A program made the position numbers and the translations under genes. The notes beneath the pieces were generated by a model. The model saw only the letters and a program-made list of their open reading frames with translations. It searched no databases and had not been told where the DNA came from. From Salegentibacter echinorum (GTDB lineage: Bacteria; Bacteroidota; Bacteroidia; Flavobacteriales; Flavobacteriaceae), in NCBI RefSeq assembly GCF_900129445.1, contig NZ_FQVT01000001.1:248001-312000 (forward strand): a DNA stretch of 64,000 nucleotides, read 5' to 3'. Of the stretch, positions 16,144-25,704 are shown piece after piece. Position 1 is the stretch's first letter, and each line of letters starts with the position of its first letter.

Positions 16144-16788
16144 ATGAATGTTGCTGAAGCGATTAGTAAAATATTTAGTTTAGAATTTTATATAAAAACT
16201 CCTCCCGAAGGGAATGTATGCTTTGCCCAAAATGAGGAAGTACGCGATGACTTTAGAACTTTTTTTACGCTAACAAACCTTCTTAATTATATTCACGGAA
16301 TTTTAGCTTCAGCTGAATACCCAAAGCTTAAAAATGAACTTTTAGAATCCAAATTTCAACAGATTACCATCCCTGAAAGTGAGCAACTATTTTGGGATTT
16401 AGTGCGGGAAGGGGAAGCATTAAGAATAGAAAATCGGGCAAAAGCGAAAGACCAAAAGTCGATAAGTATTAGTTTCCCAATTTCAGGAAAGAATAGGGTT
16501 ACCCGGGAGGTTTTTGAACTAAATGAGGAATTAGAAAACGGAGAGCCAGGCGGTGTCTTGAGTGAAACCGAGATCGATACCGGAAAGCTTTGGATCAACG
16601 AAAAGCAATATTTTGATAAAGTACCCAAAATTGCCTGGGAATTTCAGTTAGAGACTTATTCTCCGGTGGGGGAATGGTTACTGGAGCATAAAAATCAGGA
16701 ATTAAAATCTGGGGAAATTTTTGAATTTCAGGAAATCCTCGTGAACATAGCCGAAACCGCGATGTTGAGAAATGGGAGAGAGGCGTAA
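16144..16788 (+). CDS. Orphan protein resembling the C-terminal domain of type ISP restriction enzymes
   Basis: The 214 residues appear to match the specificity domain at the C-terminus of type ISP restriction-modification enzymes and related adenine methyltransferases: NLLNYIHGILASAEYPKLK (helical YIYAILHSPxYR element), then QITIPESEQLFWDLVREGEALR, then KLWINEKQYFDKVPKIAWEF and VGEWLLEHKNQELKSGEIF, ending with a helix IAETAMLRNG. The match is from memory of the family and needs a profile search. No helicase, nuclease or methyltransferase motif is present in or around the gene, so it is either a domesticated DNA-recognition domain or the remnant of a lost enzyme. The ATG at 16144 is a clean start after a terminator, and the frame is undamaged. 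Confidence 0.7.
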   Translation: MNVAEAISKIFSLEFYIKTPPEGNVCFAQNEEVRDDFRTFFTLTNLLNYIHGILASAEYPKLKNELLESKFQQITIPESEQLFWDLVREGEALRIENRAKAKDQKSISISFPISGKNRVTREVFELNEELENGEPGGVLSETEIDTGKLWINEKQYFDKVPKIAWEFQLETYSPVGEWLLEHKNQELKSGEIFEFQEILVNIAETAMLRNGREA

Positions 16789-16813
16789 ATTATTTTTGTA
16801 AAAGTATTTCAAT

Positions 16814-17482
16814 TTATTCGTTGGAAAACGTGCCTTCTTGCAAATAAGCGTAATCTTCCAGCGCTTTTTTATTTTTAATAAGTTGGGTGCTTCCATTTTT
16901 TAAAAGGTATAGTTCGTCGCTCATTTCTAAAATATGCCGGTACATATGATCGCTGATTATTATAGCTTTATTTAATTTTTCGGTAAGTAGTAGTGCTTTA
17001 ATCTTTTCAATATAAACCGGGGAAAGGTGTGAGAAAGGTTCATCTAATAATAGAAGATTTGCTTCAGTCTTTAAACAGGCGTAAATCTCTATAACACGCT
17101 GTTCCCCGCCAGAAAGATCCCGCATTTTATAGTTAAATTAAGTTTTGAATTTTGGAAAGTTCCGAAGAAATTCCTGCCAGTCAATTTTAAATAGATTGAA
17201 AACCTGTTTAAGTCTGAGTTTTGGCGCAATAAAACTGTGTTGTGGTAGATATTTTACGAAACCAGTTTTAAACATAGGCTTTAGAAACGGATTTTTGTCT
17301 ATTCTAATCAATTGATGCCTGGCTTGCAGGCTTCCGAAGAAAATATTGAGCAAGCTGCTTTTTCCGCAGCCATTGGAACCTAAAATTCCGGTGATTTTAC
17401 CAGGTTCAGCTTTTAAGTAAACTCCGTTAAGAATTTGTTTTTCAGAAAAATAAAGCTCGATATTATCAATTTCAAAAATCAT
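16814..17482 (-). pseudogene. ABC transporter ATP-binding protein, interrupted by one in-frame stop
   Basis: Residues from ATG at 17482 give MIFEIDNIELYFS, Walker A GSNGCGKS (35-42) and LKYLPQ-like Q-loop (YLPQHS), then a TAA at 17138-17140. Reading on in the same frame, the next 4 codons lead to MRDLSGGEQR (signature), LLLLDEPFSHL (Walker B) and IISDHMYR (switch His), ending at 16814. So one nonsense codon lies just before the signature motif; without it the protein would have about 222 residues, normal for a small ABC ATPase. The stop could be a true mutation, a sequencing error, or a case of two separately made halves. It overlaps by four bases the membrane-protein gene upstream. Confidence 0.8.
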
Positions 17483-17763
17483 AAAAACCGGGTGTAAATT
17501 AGATTGGAGAGTATAAGCAGAATGAGGTCTAACAGAAGACTAAAAGAAAATAGGACGGTACTACTTAAAGCCAGATTTTGGTAAAAATAAAGCAGATGCT
17601 TATAATTGTTTTTGTAGATATAATAGATTAATCCTATGATGACAAGTTTAAAGAGAATGATAAAAACGGCAGGATTCCCCAGAAATAAAAACAGGAAATT
17701 AAGTAGCAAGGACGCTAGGAAAAACTGCCTGTAAAAATAGAAAACTGCTCGTATTTTATGCAT
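17479..17763 (-). CDS. Small hydrophobic membrane protein, partner of the ABC ATPase
   Basis: 94 residues, almost all hydrophobic, with three or four transmembrane helices (about 12-32, 33-50, 58-75 and 73-92) and no soluble domain. It overlaps the ABC ATPase gene by ATGA, so the two were made together and probably work together. It is too small for a normal ABC-2 permease, so it may be an unusual transmembrane partner. I do not recognise a named family. Confidence 0.7.
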   Translation of the reverse strand: MHKIRAVFYFYRQFFLASLLLNFLFLFLGNPAVFIILFKLVIIGLIYYIYKNNYKHLLYFYQNLALSSTVLFSFSLLLDLILLILSNLIYTRFL

Positions 17764-17832
17764 AAATGGAAAGTTGATAACTGTTTAAATTTACAATTTA
17801 TTTTTCGATCTTATATTTCAACCAAAATATCG

Positions 17833-17840
17833 TAAATTTG
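17833..17840 (+). promoter_or_regulatory. -7 box (TAAATTTG) of prfA
   Basis: TAAATTTG fits the TAnnTTTG consensus and lies 24 bp before the prfA ATG, predicting a leader of about 18 nt. The -33 region has no strict TTG. Confidence 0.5.
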
Positions 17841-17864
17841 TTTTTCTAACAGCAGTACCATTAT

Positions 17865-18941
17865 ATGATAGATAAGCTTAATATAGTAAAGCAGCGTTTT
17901 GATGAGGTAAATGATTTGATAATTCAACCAGATATCATAGCCGATCAAAAACGATATATAGAATTAAACAAGGAATATAAAGATTTAAGGGCTTTAATGG
18001 ATGTGCGTGAGTTTTATATGGAACTCACCAATAATATTGAAGAAGCCGAGGAAATTATCGCCGATGGCAGCGATGCCGAAATGACCGAGATGGCAAAACT
18101 TCAATTGGAAGAAGCCAAAGAGGAATTGCCAAAACTGGAAGAAAAAATTAGGATGATGTTGGTGCCTAAAGATCCAGACGACGCTAAAAATGTGGTGGTG
18201 GAAATTAGGGCAGGTACCGGTGGTGATGAAGCCAGTATTTTTGCCGGCGACCTTTATAGAATGTACACTAAGTATGTAGAAAGTAAAGGCTGGAAACACA
18301 ATATTGTAGATTACAGTGAAGGGACCAGCGGCGGATTTAAAGAGATGATTTTTGAAGTTTCCGGTGAAGATGTTTATGGAACCATGAAGTTTGAAGCGGG
18401 CGTACATAGGGTACAGCGAGTACCGCAAACAGAAACCCAGGGTAGGGTACATACCTCGGCAGCTACAGTTATGGTATTGCCGGAAGCGGAAGAGTTTGAT
18501 GTGGAAATAGACCCAAATGATGTGCGTATAGACTACTTCTGCTCTTCAGGGCCCGGAGGACAATCTGTAAACACCACATACTCTGCAGTGCGATTAACCC
18601 ACGAGCCTACAGGATTGGTGGCGCAATGCCAGGATCAAAAGTCCCAACATAAAAACAAAGATAAAGCCTTTAGGGTTTTACGTTCGCGTTTATATGAAAT
18701 GGAACTCGCCAAGAAACAGGAAGCCGATGCCGCAAAAAGGAATTCTATGGTATCCAGCGGGGATCGTAGCGCGAAAATTAGAACCTATAATTATTCCCAG
18801 GGAAGGGTTACAGATCACAGGATCAACCTAACTTTGTATGATCTTTCCAATATCATAAATGGTGATATTCAAAAGATAATTGACGAGCTGCAGCTAGTCG
18901 AGAATACCGAGAAGTTAAAAGAAAATTCCGATTTATTTTAA
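17865..18941 (+). CDS. prfA: Peptide chain release factor 1
   Basis: RF1 ends translation at UAA and UAG. All marks are present in 358 residues: a helical N-terminal domain, the stop-codon-reading tripeptide PQT (187-189, the PxT form of RF1 as opposed to the SPF of RF2) in [18 protein letters not shown], and the peptidyl-tRNA hydrolysis motif GGQ (231-233) in [13 protein letters not shown] terminator follows directly and pyrF is next. Confidence 0.97.
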   Translation: MIDKLNIVKQRFDEVNDLIIQPDIIADQKRYIELNKEYKDLRALMDVREFYMELTNNIEEAEEIIADGSDAEMTEMAKLQLEEAKEELPKLEEKIRMMLVPKDPDDAKNVVVEIRAGTGGDEASIFAGDLYRMYTKYVESKGWKHNIVDYSEGTSGGFKEMIFEVSGEDVYGTMKFEAGVHRVQRVPQTETQGRVHTSAATVMVLPEAEEFDVEIDPNDVRIDYFCSSGPGGQSVNTTYSAVRLTHEPTGLVAQCQDQKSQHKNKDKAFRVLRSRLYEMELAKKQEADAAKRNSMVSSGDRSAKIRTYNYSQGRVTDHRINLTLYDLSNIINGDIQKIIDELQLVENTEKLKENSDLF

Positions 18942-18949
18942 AAACATTT

Positions 18950-18976
18950 ACCTCCGCTTCGGCGGGGGTTTTTTAT
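18950..18976 (+). terminator. Terminator of prfA
   Basis: A CCTCCGC/GCGGGGG stem closed by a UUCG-type loop is followed by a run of T. It lies about 10 bp after the prfA stop codon and before pyrF. Confidence 0.8.
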
Positions 18977-19009
18977 TGATAATTTATAAACCCGAGAAAG
19001 CAAATAACG

Positions 19010-19828
19010 ATGTCTTCAAAAGAACTAACCGAACAAATTTTAAAGAAAAACTCTTTTTTATGTGTGGGCCTTGATGTAGATATAGATAGGATCCCCACCT
19101 ATCTATTATCTGAAGATGATCCTATTTTTGCTTTCAATAAAGCTATAATCGATGCTACAAACCGGTTTTGCGTGGCTTATAAACCCAATATCGCTTTTTA
19201 CGAAGCCAATGGTGTAGAAGGATGGAAAGCTTTAGAAAAAACCATAAATTATATTCACGACGAGTTTCCCGAGATGTACACTATCGCCGATGCCAAGCGC
19301 GGTGATATTGGTAATACTTCCCGAATGTATGCAAAAACATTTTTAAATGATCTGGGGTTCGATTCGGTGACCGTAGCGCCTTATATGGGCAAAGATTCTG
19401 TAGAACCCTTTTTGGAAATTGAAAATCGCCATGCTATCCTACTTGCGCTAACTTCCAATGAGGGATCTGCCGATTTTCAAACGCAAAAAATAGACGGAGA
19501 AGAACTTTATAAAAAAGTTATTAGGACTTCTAAAACCTGGGAAAATGCCGAGCGTTTAATGTATGTAGTTGGTGCAACCAGGGCAGAATATTTAAAGGAG
19601 ATTCGCGAAATAATTCCTGAAAATTTTCTACTAGTGCCGGGCGTTGGCGCACAAGGTGGTAAGTTGGAAGATGTATGTAAGTATGGAATGACCAAAGATG
19701 TAGGTTTGTTGGTGAATTCTTCCCGAAAAATTATTTATGCTTCAGAATCTTCAAATTTTGATGAAATTGCCGGCGCAAAAGCCGAAGTCCTGCAACAACA
19801 AATGGCCGAGGAGTTAAGGCAGTTGTAA
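19010..19828 (+). CDS. pyrF: Orotidine 5'-phosphate decarboxylase (type 2)
   Basis: The enzyme makes UMP from OMP in the last step of pyrimidine synthesis. The active-site signature is [14 protein letters not shown] (91-104), with Asp94, catalytic Lys96 and Asp99; the phosphate-binding end is seen at [11 protein letters not shown] and LLVNSSRKI. The length of 272 places it in the longer type 2 group found in Bacteroidota, Actinobacteria and myxobacteria. It starts 68 bp after prfA, behind a terminator. Confidence 0.96.
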   Translation: MSSKELTEQILKKNSFLCVGLDVDIDRIPTYLLSEDDPIFAFNKAIIDATNRFCVAYKPNIAFYEANGVEGWKALEKTINYIHDEFPEMYTIADAKRGDIGNTSRMYAKTFLNDLGFDSVTVAPYMGKDSVEPFLEIENRHAILLALTSNEGSADFQTQKIDGEELYKKVIRTSKTWENAERLMYVVGATRAEYLKEIREIIPENFLLVPGVGAQGGKLEDVCKYGMTKDVGLLVNSSRKIIYASESSNFDEIAGAKAEVLQQQMAEELRQL

Positions 19829-19901
19829 TCTTATTTTGTGGATTTAGTTGCGGGTTCTAAGATATTTCTTAGAGTAACCCTGTCTTTATATTATATTTTC
19901 T

Positions 19902-20675
19902 ATGACAATCACAGATCAATTAGGACGTAAAATCCAACTTTCGGCAACACCAAAAAGGATTGTTTCCCTGGTGCCAAGTCAGACGGAACTTCTTATAGAC
20001 CTGGGCCTGGAAGAAGAATTAGTGGGTATTACCAAATTTTGTGTGCATCCCAAACAACTTCGGGAAGTCAAAAAAGTGGTTGGTGGAACAAAAGAGGTAC
20101 ACCTGGAAAAAATAAAAACTTTAAACCCAGATTTAATTCTTTGCAATAAAGAAGAAAACACCAAAGAAATGGTGCTTGCATTGGAGAAAATAGCACCGGT
20201 ACATGTTTCAGATATTATTGAAATAGGAGATGCTTTCAGCTTAATGCGTCAGTATGGCGAAATATTTAAAAAAGAAGCTTTAGCAAAAACCATGATCACT
20301 ACTATAAAGCGAAAAATGAAAGTTTTGCAGGAAAGCCTTTCAGGAAAACCTATTAAAAAAGTAGCTTACTTTATTTGGAAAAAACCGCTTATGGTGGTTG
20401 GAAAAGATACGTTTGTAGATAAATTATTAAGTCTGAATAATTTTGAAAATGTCTTTAAGGAAAGTAGATACCCTGCAACAACTTTAAAGGAAGTAAAAGA
20501 AAAAAATCCCGATTTACTGTTATTGTCTTCAGAGCCGTTTCCATTTCAGGAGAAACATAAAACATATTTCTCTGAAGTAGATGCTGAGATTATGCTAGTT
20601 GATGGAGAATATTTTAGCTGGTATGGCTCACGCCTGGCCGGAGCAATGGATTATTTTAAAAAATTACGGGATTAG
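19902..20675 (+). CDS. Helical-backbone metal/cobalamin receptor (BtuF-like) without signal peptide
   Basis: The fold of periplasmic cobalamin and siderophore receptors is clear: PKRIVSLVPSQTELLIDLGLEEELVGITKFCVHP, LNPDLILCNKE, a long connecting helix, and a C-terminal lobe with KNPDLLLLSSEPFPF. Such proteins normally bind vitamin B12, haem or Fe chelates and feed ABC importers. This one has 257 residues and begins directly at the mature fold with no signal peptide or lipobox; the region upstream has no in-frame extension encoding one. It may thus be cytoplasmic, or be secreted in another way. No transporter genes are adjacent. Confidence 0.85.
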   Translation: MTITDQLGRKIQLSATPKRIVSLVPSQTELLIDLGLEEELVGITKFCVHPKQLREVKKVVGGTKEVHLEKIKTLNPDLILCNKEENTKEMVLALEKIAPVHVSDIIEIGDAFSLMRQYGEIFKKEALAKTMITTIKRKMKVLQESLSGKPIKKVAYFIWKKPLMVVGKDTFVDKLLSLNNFENVFKESRYPATTLKEVKEKNPDLLLLSSEPFPFQEKHKTYFSEVDAEIMLVDGEYFSWYGSRLAGAMDYFKKLRD

Positions 20676-20858
20676 TCAATATTCAATCTCGCTATATTCC
20701 ATTCTTCGCAGCTCCCGCATGATTTTTTTCGCTCTCGCGTTCAATCGGTCACTTTCTTCTTTATCGTATAATGCCAATTTGTAAGCCTTATGCATAAGGT
20801 GCGTGTATTTATCGCACATGCATTCTTCTTTAGTTTTAGATTCAAAGATTTTAAACAT
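20676..20858 (-). CDS. Small conserved helical protein (Lacal_2735-like)
   Basis: A 60-residue charged protein predicted to be one or two long helices: CDKYTHLMHKAYKLALYDKEESDRLNARAKKIMRELRRME. The size and the pattern of a basic Lys-rich start, KYxxLMxxAxKL, and a DRxxAxxxxxxIMxxLxxLE end recall the Lacal_2735 family, which is confined to Bacteroidota. Function unknown. It ends exactly where the convergent BtuF-like gene ends. Confidence 0.75.
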   Translation of the reverse strand: MFKIFESKTKEECMCDKYTHLMHKAYKLALYDKEESDRLNARAKKIMRELRRMEYSEIEY

Positions 20859-20992
20859 AATTTAGTTTTAGTCTTTGACGCAAAGATAGGCGAACTTAGC
20901 AAAAACCTTTGCTAAGTATGCGTTAAGGTTGAACTAAAAATCTGAATATGATATCATCTATTGTTAAAAAATTAATGAATTAATGCTGAAAA

Positions 20993-21691
20993 TTAATCCT
21001 GTAGGGCAAAAACCTTGCGTAGGAGACTGGTAGTTCTTGCAGAAACTTTCTCCCTTATCTCCTTTTCTTCCACAGCGATCATAGTATAAACACCCTTTAA
21101 TGCTTCATTGGTTACATAGTCAGCTAAGTCGGGATTAACGCGAGAAGTAAGAGGTAAACTATTGTATTTCTGAATAATATTACTCCAAATTTGAGTCGCG
21201 CCCACTCTTTCTAAAGAGTTAGTCACTACAGGATTGAATTTGTCGTAAAGTTGAGTTTCTGTCTTATTGGTTAGATATTTTGTAGCAGCATCATTTGGGC
21301 CGGTTAAAATATTACGGGCATCGTTAAAATTAATTCCTTTTACCGCACTTACAAAAATAGGTGTTGCTTCTTTCACTGCAGATTCTGCCGCCCGGTTTAA
21401 AACCTTTAAGCCTTCATCTGCCAAACTACTAAGCCCTACATCGCGTAAAGTTTTATCTACTTTTTGCAACTCTGGTGGAAGACTAATTCTCACTAATTCA
21501 TTGCGATAGAAACCATTCTCTTCGGTTAATTTTGTCACTTGTTTTTCAATTCCCATATCGAGTGCCTGGCGTAAACCTGAAGCTATTTGGTCATTACTAA
21601 GTCCCGCTTGCGGATAATTTTGGGCGATAGTTTGTAACTCGGCACAGGAAGAAAGTACGAGTACGCTAACAAAGAGAATAATCTTTTTCAT
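20993..21691 (-). CDS. DUF4197 lipoprotein
   Basis: The lipobox VLSSC puts the lipidated Cys at residue 16. The remaining 215 residues are helical and match DUF4197: LSNDQIASGLRQALDMGIEKQV, NELVRISLPPELQKVDKTLRDVGLSSLADE, FNPVVTNSLERVGATQIW, and LADYVTNEALKGVYTMIAVEEKEIREKVSARTTSLLRKVF. A cell-envelope protein of unknown function. Monocistronic, 541 bp from the divergent icmF gene. Confidence 0.93.
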   Translation of the reverse strand: MKKIILFVSVLVLSSCAELQTIAQNYPQAGLSNDQIASGLRQALDMGIEKQVTKLTEENGFYRNELVRISLPPELQKVDKTLRDVGLSSLADEGLKVLNRAAESAVKEATPIFVSAVKGINFNDARNILTGPNDAATKYLTNKTETQLYDKFNPVVTNSLERVGATQIWSNIIQKYNSLPLTSRVNPDLADYVTNEALKGVYTMIAVEEKEIREKVSARTTSLLRKVFALQD

Positions 21692-22232
21692 CGGTTTATT
21701 TATATTTTAAGGCTTTAAATTGAATAAATAGCTGCAGGATGGAACATATTCCTTTTAAGTTGCTATTTTTTACTCAGCATCTTGCCGGTGTTTTGCGTCA
21801 AAGATATAAATTTCAAAATTACACAGCGGCAGGATATGGTTTGGCATCAATGGAGTCCAAAACGTTATAATTAATTTTTTTGATTCAGCTGAAATTACCA
21901 ATTTTTAAATCAGTGAGGTCTCGACTGCGCTCGACCTTACATAAGACATTGTATTTTAGTTAATTATAATGTCACTTCGAGCGCAGTCGAGAAGTTTTTC
22001 TATGAATTATTTAATTCTATAATTATTTAGAATGTTATTATTTTGCATAGTGAATTCTAATTTAGCAGAACTAATTTATTCATTAGAAGAGAAAAGTTCC
22101 GCTATCAATCGGAATTGATTCTTTAATCTTCACCTGTTTCCGATCTATAAAATCATCATAAAAATTTTTAAAATTTAATACTTGGTTGCGATTTTCGTAA
22201 ATTGCAGCTTCAAAATTCAGAGATAATTAATA
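21692..22232. other. Long divergent intergenic region between DUF4197 and icmF
   Basis: No ORF or structured RNA was recognised here. A wide inverted repeat at 21919-21995 is listed separately. The DNA is otherwise AT-rich, and a promoter for icmF should lie near 22170-22210, where TTGGTTGCGATTTTCGTAAATTG gives only a weak match. Confidence 0.4.
21919..21995. repeat. Wide inverted repeat, GTCTCGACTGCGCTCGA type
   Basis: TCTCGACTGCGCTCGA (left arm, about 21920-21935) is the exact reverse complement of TCGAGCGCAGTCGAGA (right arm, about 21976-21991). The arms are about 40 bp apart around AT-rich DNA. The element is a common Bacteroidota noncoding repeat; its meaning is unknown. Confidence 0.7.
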
Positions 22233-25200
22233 ATGGAACAACAAAAACCATATACCCCTAAAAATAAAATACGAATTGTAACCGCTGCCTCCCTTTTTGA
22301 TGGTCACGATGCGGCAATAAATATCATGCGTCGAATAATTCAGGCTACCGGCGTAGAGGTGATTCATCTTGGTCACGATAGAAGTGTAGAAGAAGTTGTG
22401 AATTGCGCCATTCAGGAAGATGCACAGGCAATTGCCATGACTTCATATCAGGGCGGGCATACCGAATATTTTAAATATATGTACGATCTGCTTCAGGAGA
22501 AAAACGCAGGTCATATTGCTATTTTTGGCGGCGGCGGCGGCGTAATCCTTCCGGAGGAAATAAAGGAGTTAATGGATTATGGAATCACCAGGATTTATTC
22601 TCCAGACGATGGCCGGGAAATGGGGTTGCAGGGTATGATTAATGATATGGTGAAAAGAGCGGAAAGCCCATCCCCAACCCTTCCCAAAGGGAAGGGAGTG
22701 GAAGACGGGCTTAAGAATAAAGACGTCAACACGATTGCAAGATTAATAAGTATTGCAGAAAATAATCAGGAAGAATACCAGAAAATAGCTAAAGAATTTA
22801 ACTTTAACTCCTCCCCCTTGGGGAGGTCGGGAGGGGCTTGTCCCGTATTAGGAATTACTGGAACTGGCGGTTCCGGAAAATCCAGTTTGGTAGATGAATT
22901 GGTACGTCGGTTTTTAAGTGATTTTCCGGAGAAAAATATTGGGATTGTGTCAGTAGATCCTTCTAAACGGAAAACCGGTGGCGCGCTTTTGGGAGACCGA
23001 ATTAGAATGAATTCCATCAACAACGAACGGGTGTATATGCGTTCCCTGGCTACAAGGCAATCTAACCTGGCGCTTTCTAAATACGTAGCCGAAGCCGTTG
23101 AGGTCTTGAAAATCGCCGGTTATGATCTTATTATTTTAGAGACATCTGGGATAGGGCAGAGTGATACTGAAATTATGGATCATTCTGATGTTGCTCTATA
23201 TGTGATGACTCCTGAATTTGGTGCCGCTACCCAACTTGAAAAGATCGATATGCTCGATTTTGCCGATTTAGTGGCCATTAATAAATTTGATAAACGCGGT
23301 GCCCAGGATGCTTTGCGTGATGTGAAAAAACAGTACCAGCGCAATCATCTGTTATTCCATGAAGATGCAGAGAAATTACCGGTTTTTGGCACCATCGCAT
23401 CTCAGTTTAACGATCCCGGTATGAACACGCTGTATCGTCAAATAATGGATAAGATTGCTGAAAAAACTGATAGTGACCTAAATTCTACTTTTGAAATTTC
23501 TGCGGAAATGAGCGAGAAAATCTTTGTGATCCCGCCAAAAAGAACCCGCTATCTTTCAGAAATTGCCGAAAATAACAGAAGTTATGACGAGAAAGCAACA
23601 AAACAAGCCGAGGTTGCTCAAAAACTCTACGGTGTTTTTAAAACCATAGAATCGGTTTCGGGATTAGACCTAACCGATAAACAGGAACAATATTTAGATA
23701 AAAACGGCTTAAATCAGGATGAAATTTATGAGTATGCTGAAGCATCGCAAAAAGATTTTCTAAAATTGCTTTTTGCTGAATTCGACCGGGTGAAGATGGA
23801 TTTAGATCCTTATAACTGGGAAATGATCCAGGCCTGGCAGGAAAAGGTGACTAAGTATGTAGAACCGGTTTATTCATTTAAAGTAAGGGATAAAGAAATA
23901 AAGATAGACACGCATACCGAGTCATTGTCCCACACTCAAATTCCTAAAGTTTCCCTGCCAAAATACAAAGCCTGGGGCGACATTTTAAAATGGTGTTTAC
24001 AGGAAAATGTTCCCGGGGAATTTCCATACACCGCAGGGCTCTATCCCTTTAAACGCCAGGGTGAAGATCCTACCCGGATGTTTGCCGGGGAAGGCGGGCC
24101 AGAGCGTACCAATAGACGTTTTCATTACGTAAGTATGGGACTGCCTGCAAAAAGGCTTTCTACCGCTTTCGATTCGGTTACCCTTTATGGGAATGATCCA
24201 GACGAACGCCCAGATATCTACGGAAAAATAGGGAATTCAGGGGTTTCTATTTGCTGTTTGGACGATGCTAAGAAATTATATTCAGGATTTGATCTTGCCG
24301 ATAAAATGACTTCAGTAAGTATGACCATTAATGGTCCTGCGCCTATGTTGCTCGGTTTTTTTATGAATGCTGCGATAGACCAGCAATGTGAAAAATACAT
24401 TACAGAACATCAACTTGAAGATAAGGTTGAAGCTAAACTAAAGGAACTTTATGACGACCGGGATATTGAACGTCCTATTTATCAGGGAGATTTACCGGAA
24501 GGAAATAACGGACTCGGATTAATGCTTCTGGGAGTTACCGGAGATCAGGTATTGCCACAAAAAGAGTACAATAGAATTAAAGAAAACACTATTAATGTAG
24601 TGCGGGGAACGGTACAAGCCGATATTTTGAAAGAAGACCAGGCGCAAAACACCTGTATTTTTTCTACGGAATTCGCCTTGCGTTTGATGGGCGATGTGCA
24701 GGAGTATTTTATTAAAGAAAAGGTAAGGAATTTTTATTCGGTTTCCATTTCAGGCTATCACATTGCCGAAGCCGGTGCCAATCCTATTACGCAACTCGCC
24801 TTTACGCTGGCCAATGGCTTTACCTACGTAGAATATTATTTAAGTAGAGGAATGGATATTAATAAATTTGGTCCTAACCTCTCCTTTTTCTTTTCTAACG
24901 GAATTGATCCCGAATATGCCGTAATAGGTAGGGTTGCCAGGAAAGTTTGGTCTAAAGCTTTAAAACATAAATACGGTGCCAATCCAAGAGCACAGATGTT
25001 GAAATATCATATTCAAACTTCCGGAAGGTCGCTTCATGCCCAGGAAATTGATTTTAATGATATTAGGACTACCCTGCAGGCGCTATACGCCATTTATGAC
25101 AATTGTAATTCCTTACATACCAATGCTTACGATGAAGCGATTACCACGCCTACAGAAGCATCTGTAAGAAGGGCAATGGCTATTCAGTTAATCATTAATA

Positions 25201-25703
25201 AGGAATTAGGGCTTGCTAAGAACGAAAATCCTATTCAGGGTTCATTTATCATAGAAGAATTAACCGATCTGGTTGAAGAAGCCGTGTTAACCGAGTTTGA
25301 TAGGATCACCGAAAGAGGTGGTGTACTTGGCGCGATGGAAACAATGTACCAGCGTGGGAAAATCCAGGAGGAAAGCTTGCATTATGAAACTTTAAAACAC
25401 AACGGCGATTATCCTATAATTGGAGTGAACACCTTTTTAAGTTCTACAGGTTCTCCAACGGTAACTCCGGGGGAAGTAATTAGAGCGACGGAAAAAGAGA
25501 AACAACACCAGTTAAGAACTTTGAATACCTTGCATAAGGCCAAAGAAGATTCTGCCGAAGAAGCTTTAGAACGCATTAAAAAGGCATCAATTCAAAATGA
25601 AAATATTTTTGAAGAATTGATGGAAGCCACGAAAGTTTGTTCTTTGGGTCAAATCACCCAGGCCATGTTCGAGGTAGGCGGACAGTATAGAAGAAATATG
25701 TAA
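22233..25703 (+). CDS. icmF: Fused B12-dependent acyl-CoA mutase with G-protein chaperone
   Basis: The 1156-residue protein has three parts. Residues 10-140 bind B12, with the base-off motif DGHDAA (23-28, His25 as cobalt ligand) and GGGGGV. The P-loop GTPase chaperone spans about 205-430, with Walker A GTGGSGKS (210-217) and a [15 protein letters not shown] guanine-specificity loop. The mutase substrate domain covers about 570-1156. This is the order of IcmF isobutyryl-CoA mutases; related mutases acting on methylmalonyl-CoA have another order. The PduO-type adenosyltransferase at 56779 would supply adenosylcobalamin. Two palindromic repeats are inserted in frame (residues 145-159 and 192-203) in the linker between the first and second domain. 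Confidence 0.93.
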   Translation: MEQQKPYTPKNKIRIVTAASLFDGHDAAINIMRRIIQATGVEVIHLGHDRSVEEVVNCAIQEDAQAIAMTSYQGGHTEYFKYMYDLLQEKNAGHIAIFGGGGGVILPEEIKELMDYGITRIYSPDDGREMGLQGMINDMVKRAESPSPTLPKGKGVEDGLKNKDVNTIARLISIAENNQEEYQKIAKEFNFNSSPLGRSGGACPVLGITGTGGSGKSSLVDELVRRFLSDFPEKNIGIVSVDPSKRKTGGALLGDRIRMNSINNERVYMRSLATRQSNLALSKYVAEAVEVLKIAGYDLIILETSGIGQSDTEIMDHSDVALYVMTPEFGAATQLEKIDMLDFADLVAINKFDKRGAQDALRDVKKQYQRNHLLFHEDAEKLPVFGTIASQFNDPGMNTLYRQIMDKIAEKTDSDLNSTFEISAEMSEKIFVIPPKRTRYLSEIAENNRSYDEKATKQAEVAQKLYGVFKTIESVSGLDLTDKQEQYLDKNGLNQDEIYEYAEASQKDFLKLLFAEFDRVKMDLDPYNWEMIQAWQEKVTKYVEPVYSFKVRDKEIKIDTHTESLSHTQIPKVSLPKYKAWGDILKWCLQENVPGEFPYTAGLYPFKRQGEDPTRMFAGEGGPERTNRRFHYVSMGLPAKRLSTAFDSVTLYGNDPDERPDIYGKIGNSGVSICCLDDAKKLYSGFDLADKMTSVSMTINGPAPMLLGFFMNAAIDQQCEKYITEHQLEDKVEAKLKELYDDRDIERPIYQGDLPEGNNGLGLMLLGVTGDQVLPQKEYNRIKENTINVVRGTVQADILKEDQAQNTCIFSTEFALRLMGDVQEYFIKEKVRNFYSVSISGYHIAEAGANPITQLAFTLANGFTYVEYYLSRGMDINKFGPNLSFFFSNGIDPEYAVIGRVARKVWSKALKHKYGANPRAQMLKYHIQTSGRSLHAQEIDFNDIRTTLQALYAIYDNCNSLHTNAYDEAITTPTEASVRRAMAIQLIINKELGLAKNENPIQGSFIIEELTDLVEEAVLTEFDRITERGGVLGAMETMYQRGKIQEESLHYETLKHNGDYPIIGVNTFLSSTGSPTVTPGEVIRATEKEKQHQLRTLNTLHKAKEDSAEEALERIKKASIQNENIFEELMEATKVCSLGQITQAMFEVGGQYRRNM
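22666..22710 (+). repeat. 45-nt palindromic repeat inserted in frame in icmF
   Basis: The core is CCCTTCCC-AAA-GGGAAGGG (22678-22696) with weaker outer arms GCCCATC/GACGGGC. It encodes [15 protein letters not shown] (residues 145-159), 15 codons exactly. The G/C-rich composition contrasts with the host gene. Confidence 0.75.
22808..22840 (+). repeat. Second palindromic repeat inserted in frame in icmF
   Basis: CTCCTCCCCCTTGGGGAGG then TCGGGAGGGG is the form of a GC-rich palindrome common between Bacteroidota genes. Here it lies inside a gene and encodes about [12 protein letters not shown] (residues 192-203), just before the Walker A strand of the G domain. Confidence 0.75.
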
Positions 25704-25704
25704 G

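Noticed and set aside
16144-16788. Complete restriction-modification system
   Set aside because: No methyltransferase, nuclease or helicase motif occurs within or near the gene.
21692-22232. Cobalamin riboswitch before icmF
   Set aside because: No B12-box-like sequence (GCCACTG type) or multi-helix fold was recognised; the gap has only an inverted repeat.
22766-23023. 85-residue frame antisense to the icmF G domain
   Set aside because: It lies fully opposite a conserved region, and its composition follows from the repeat and P-loop codons.
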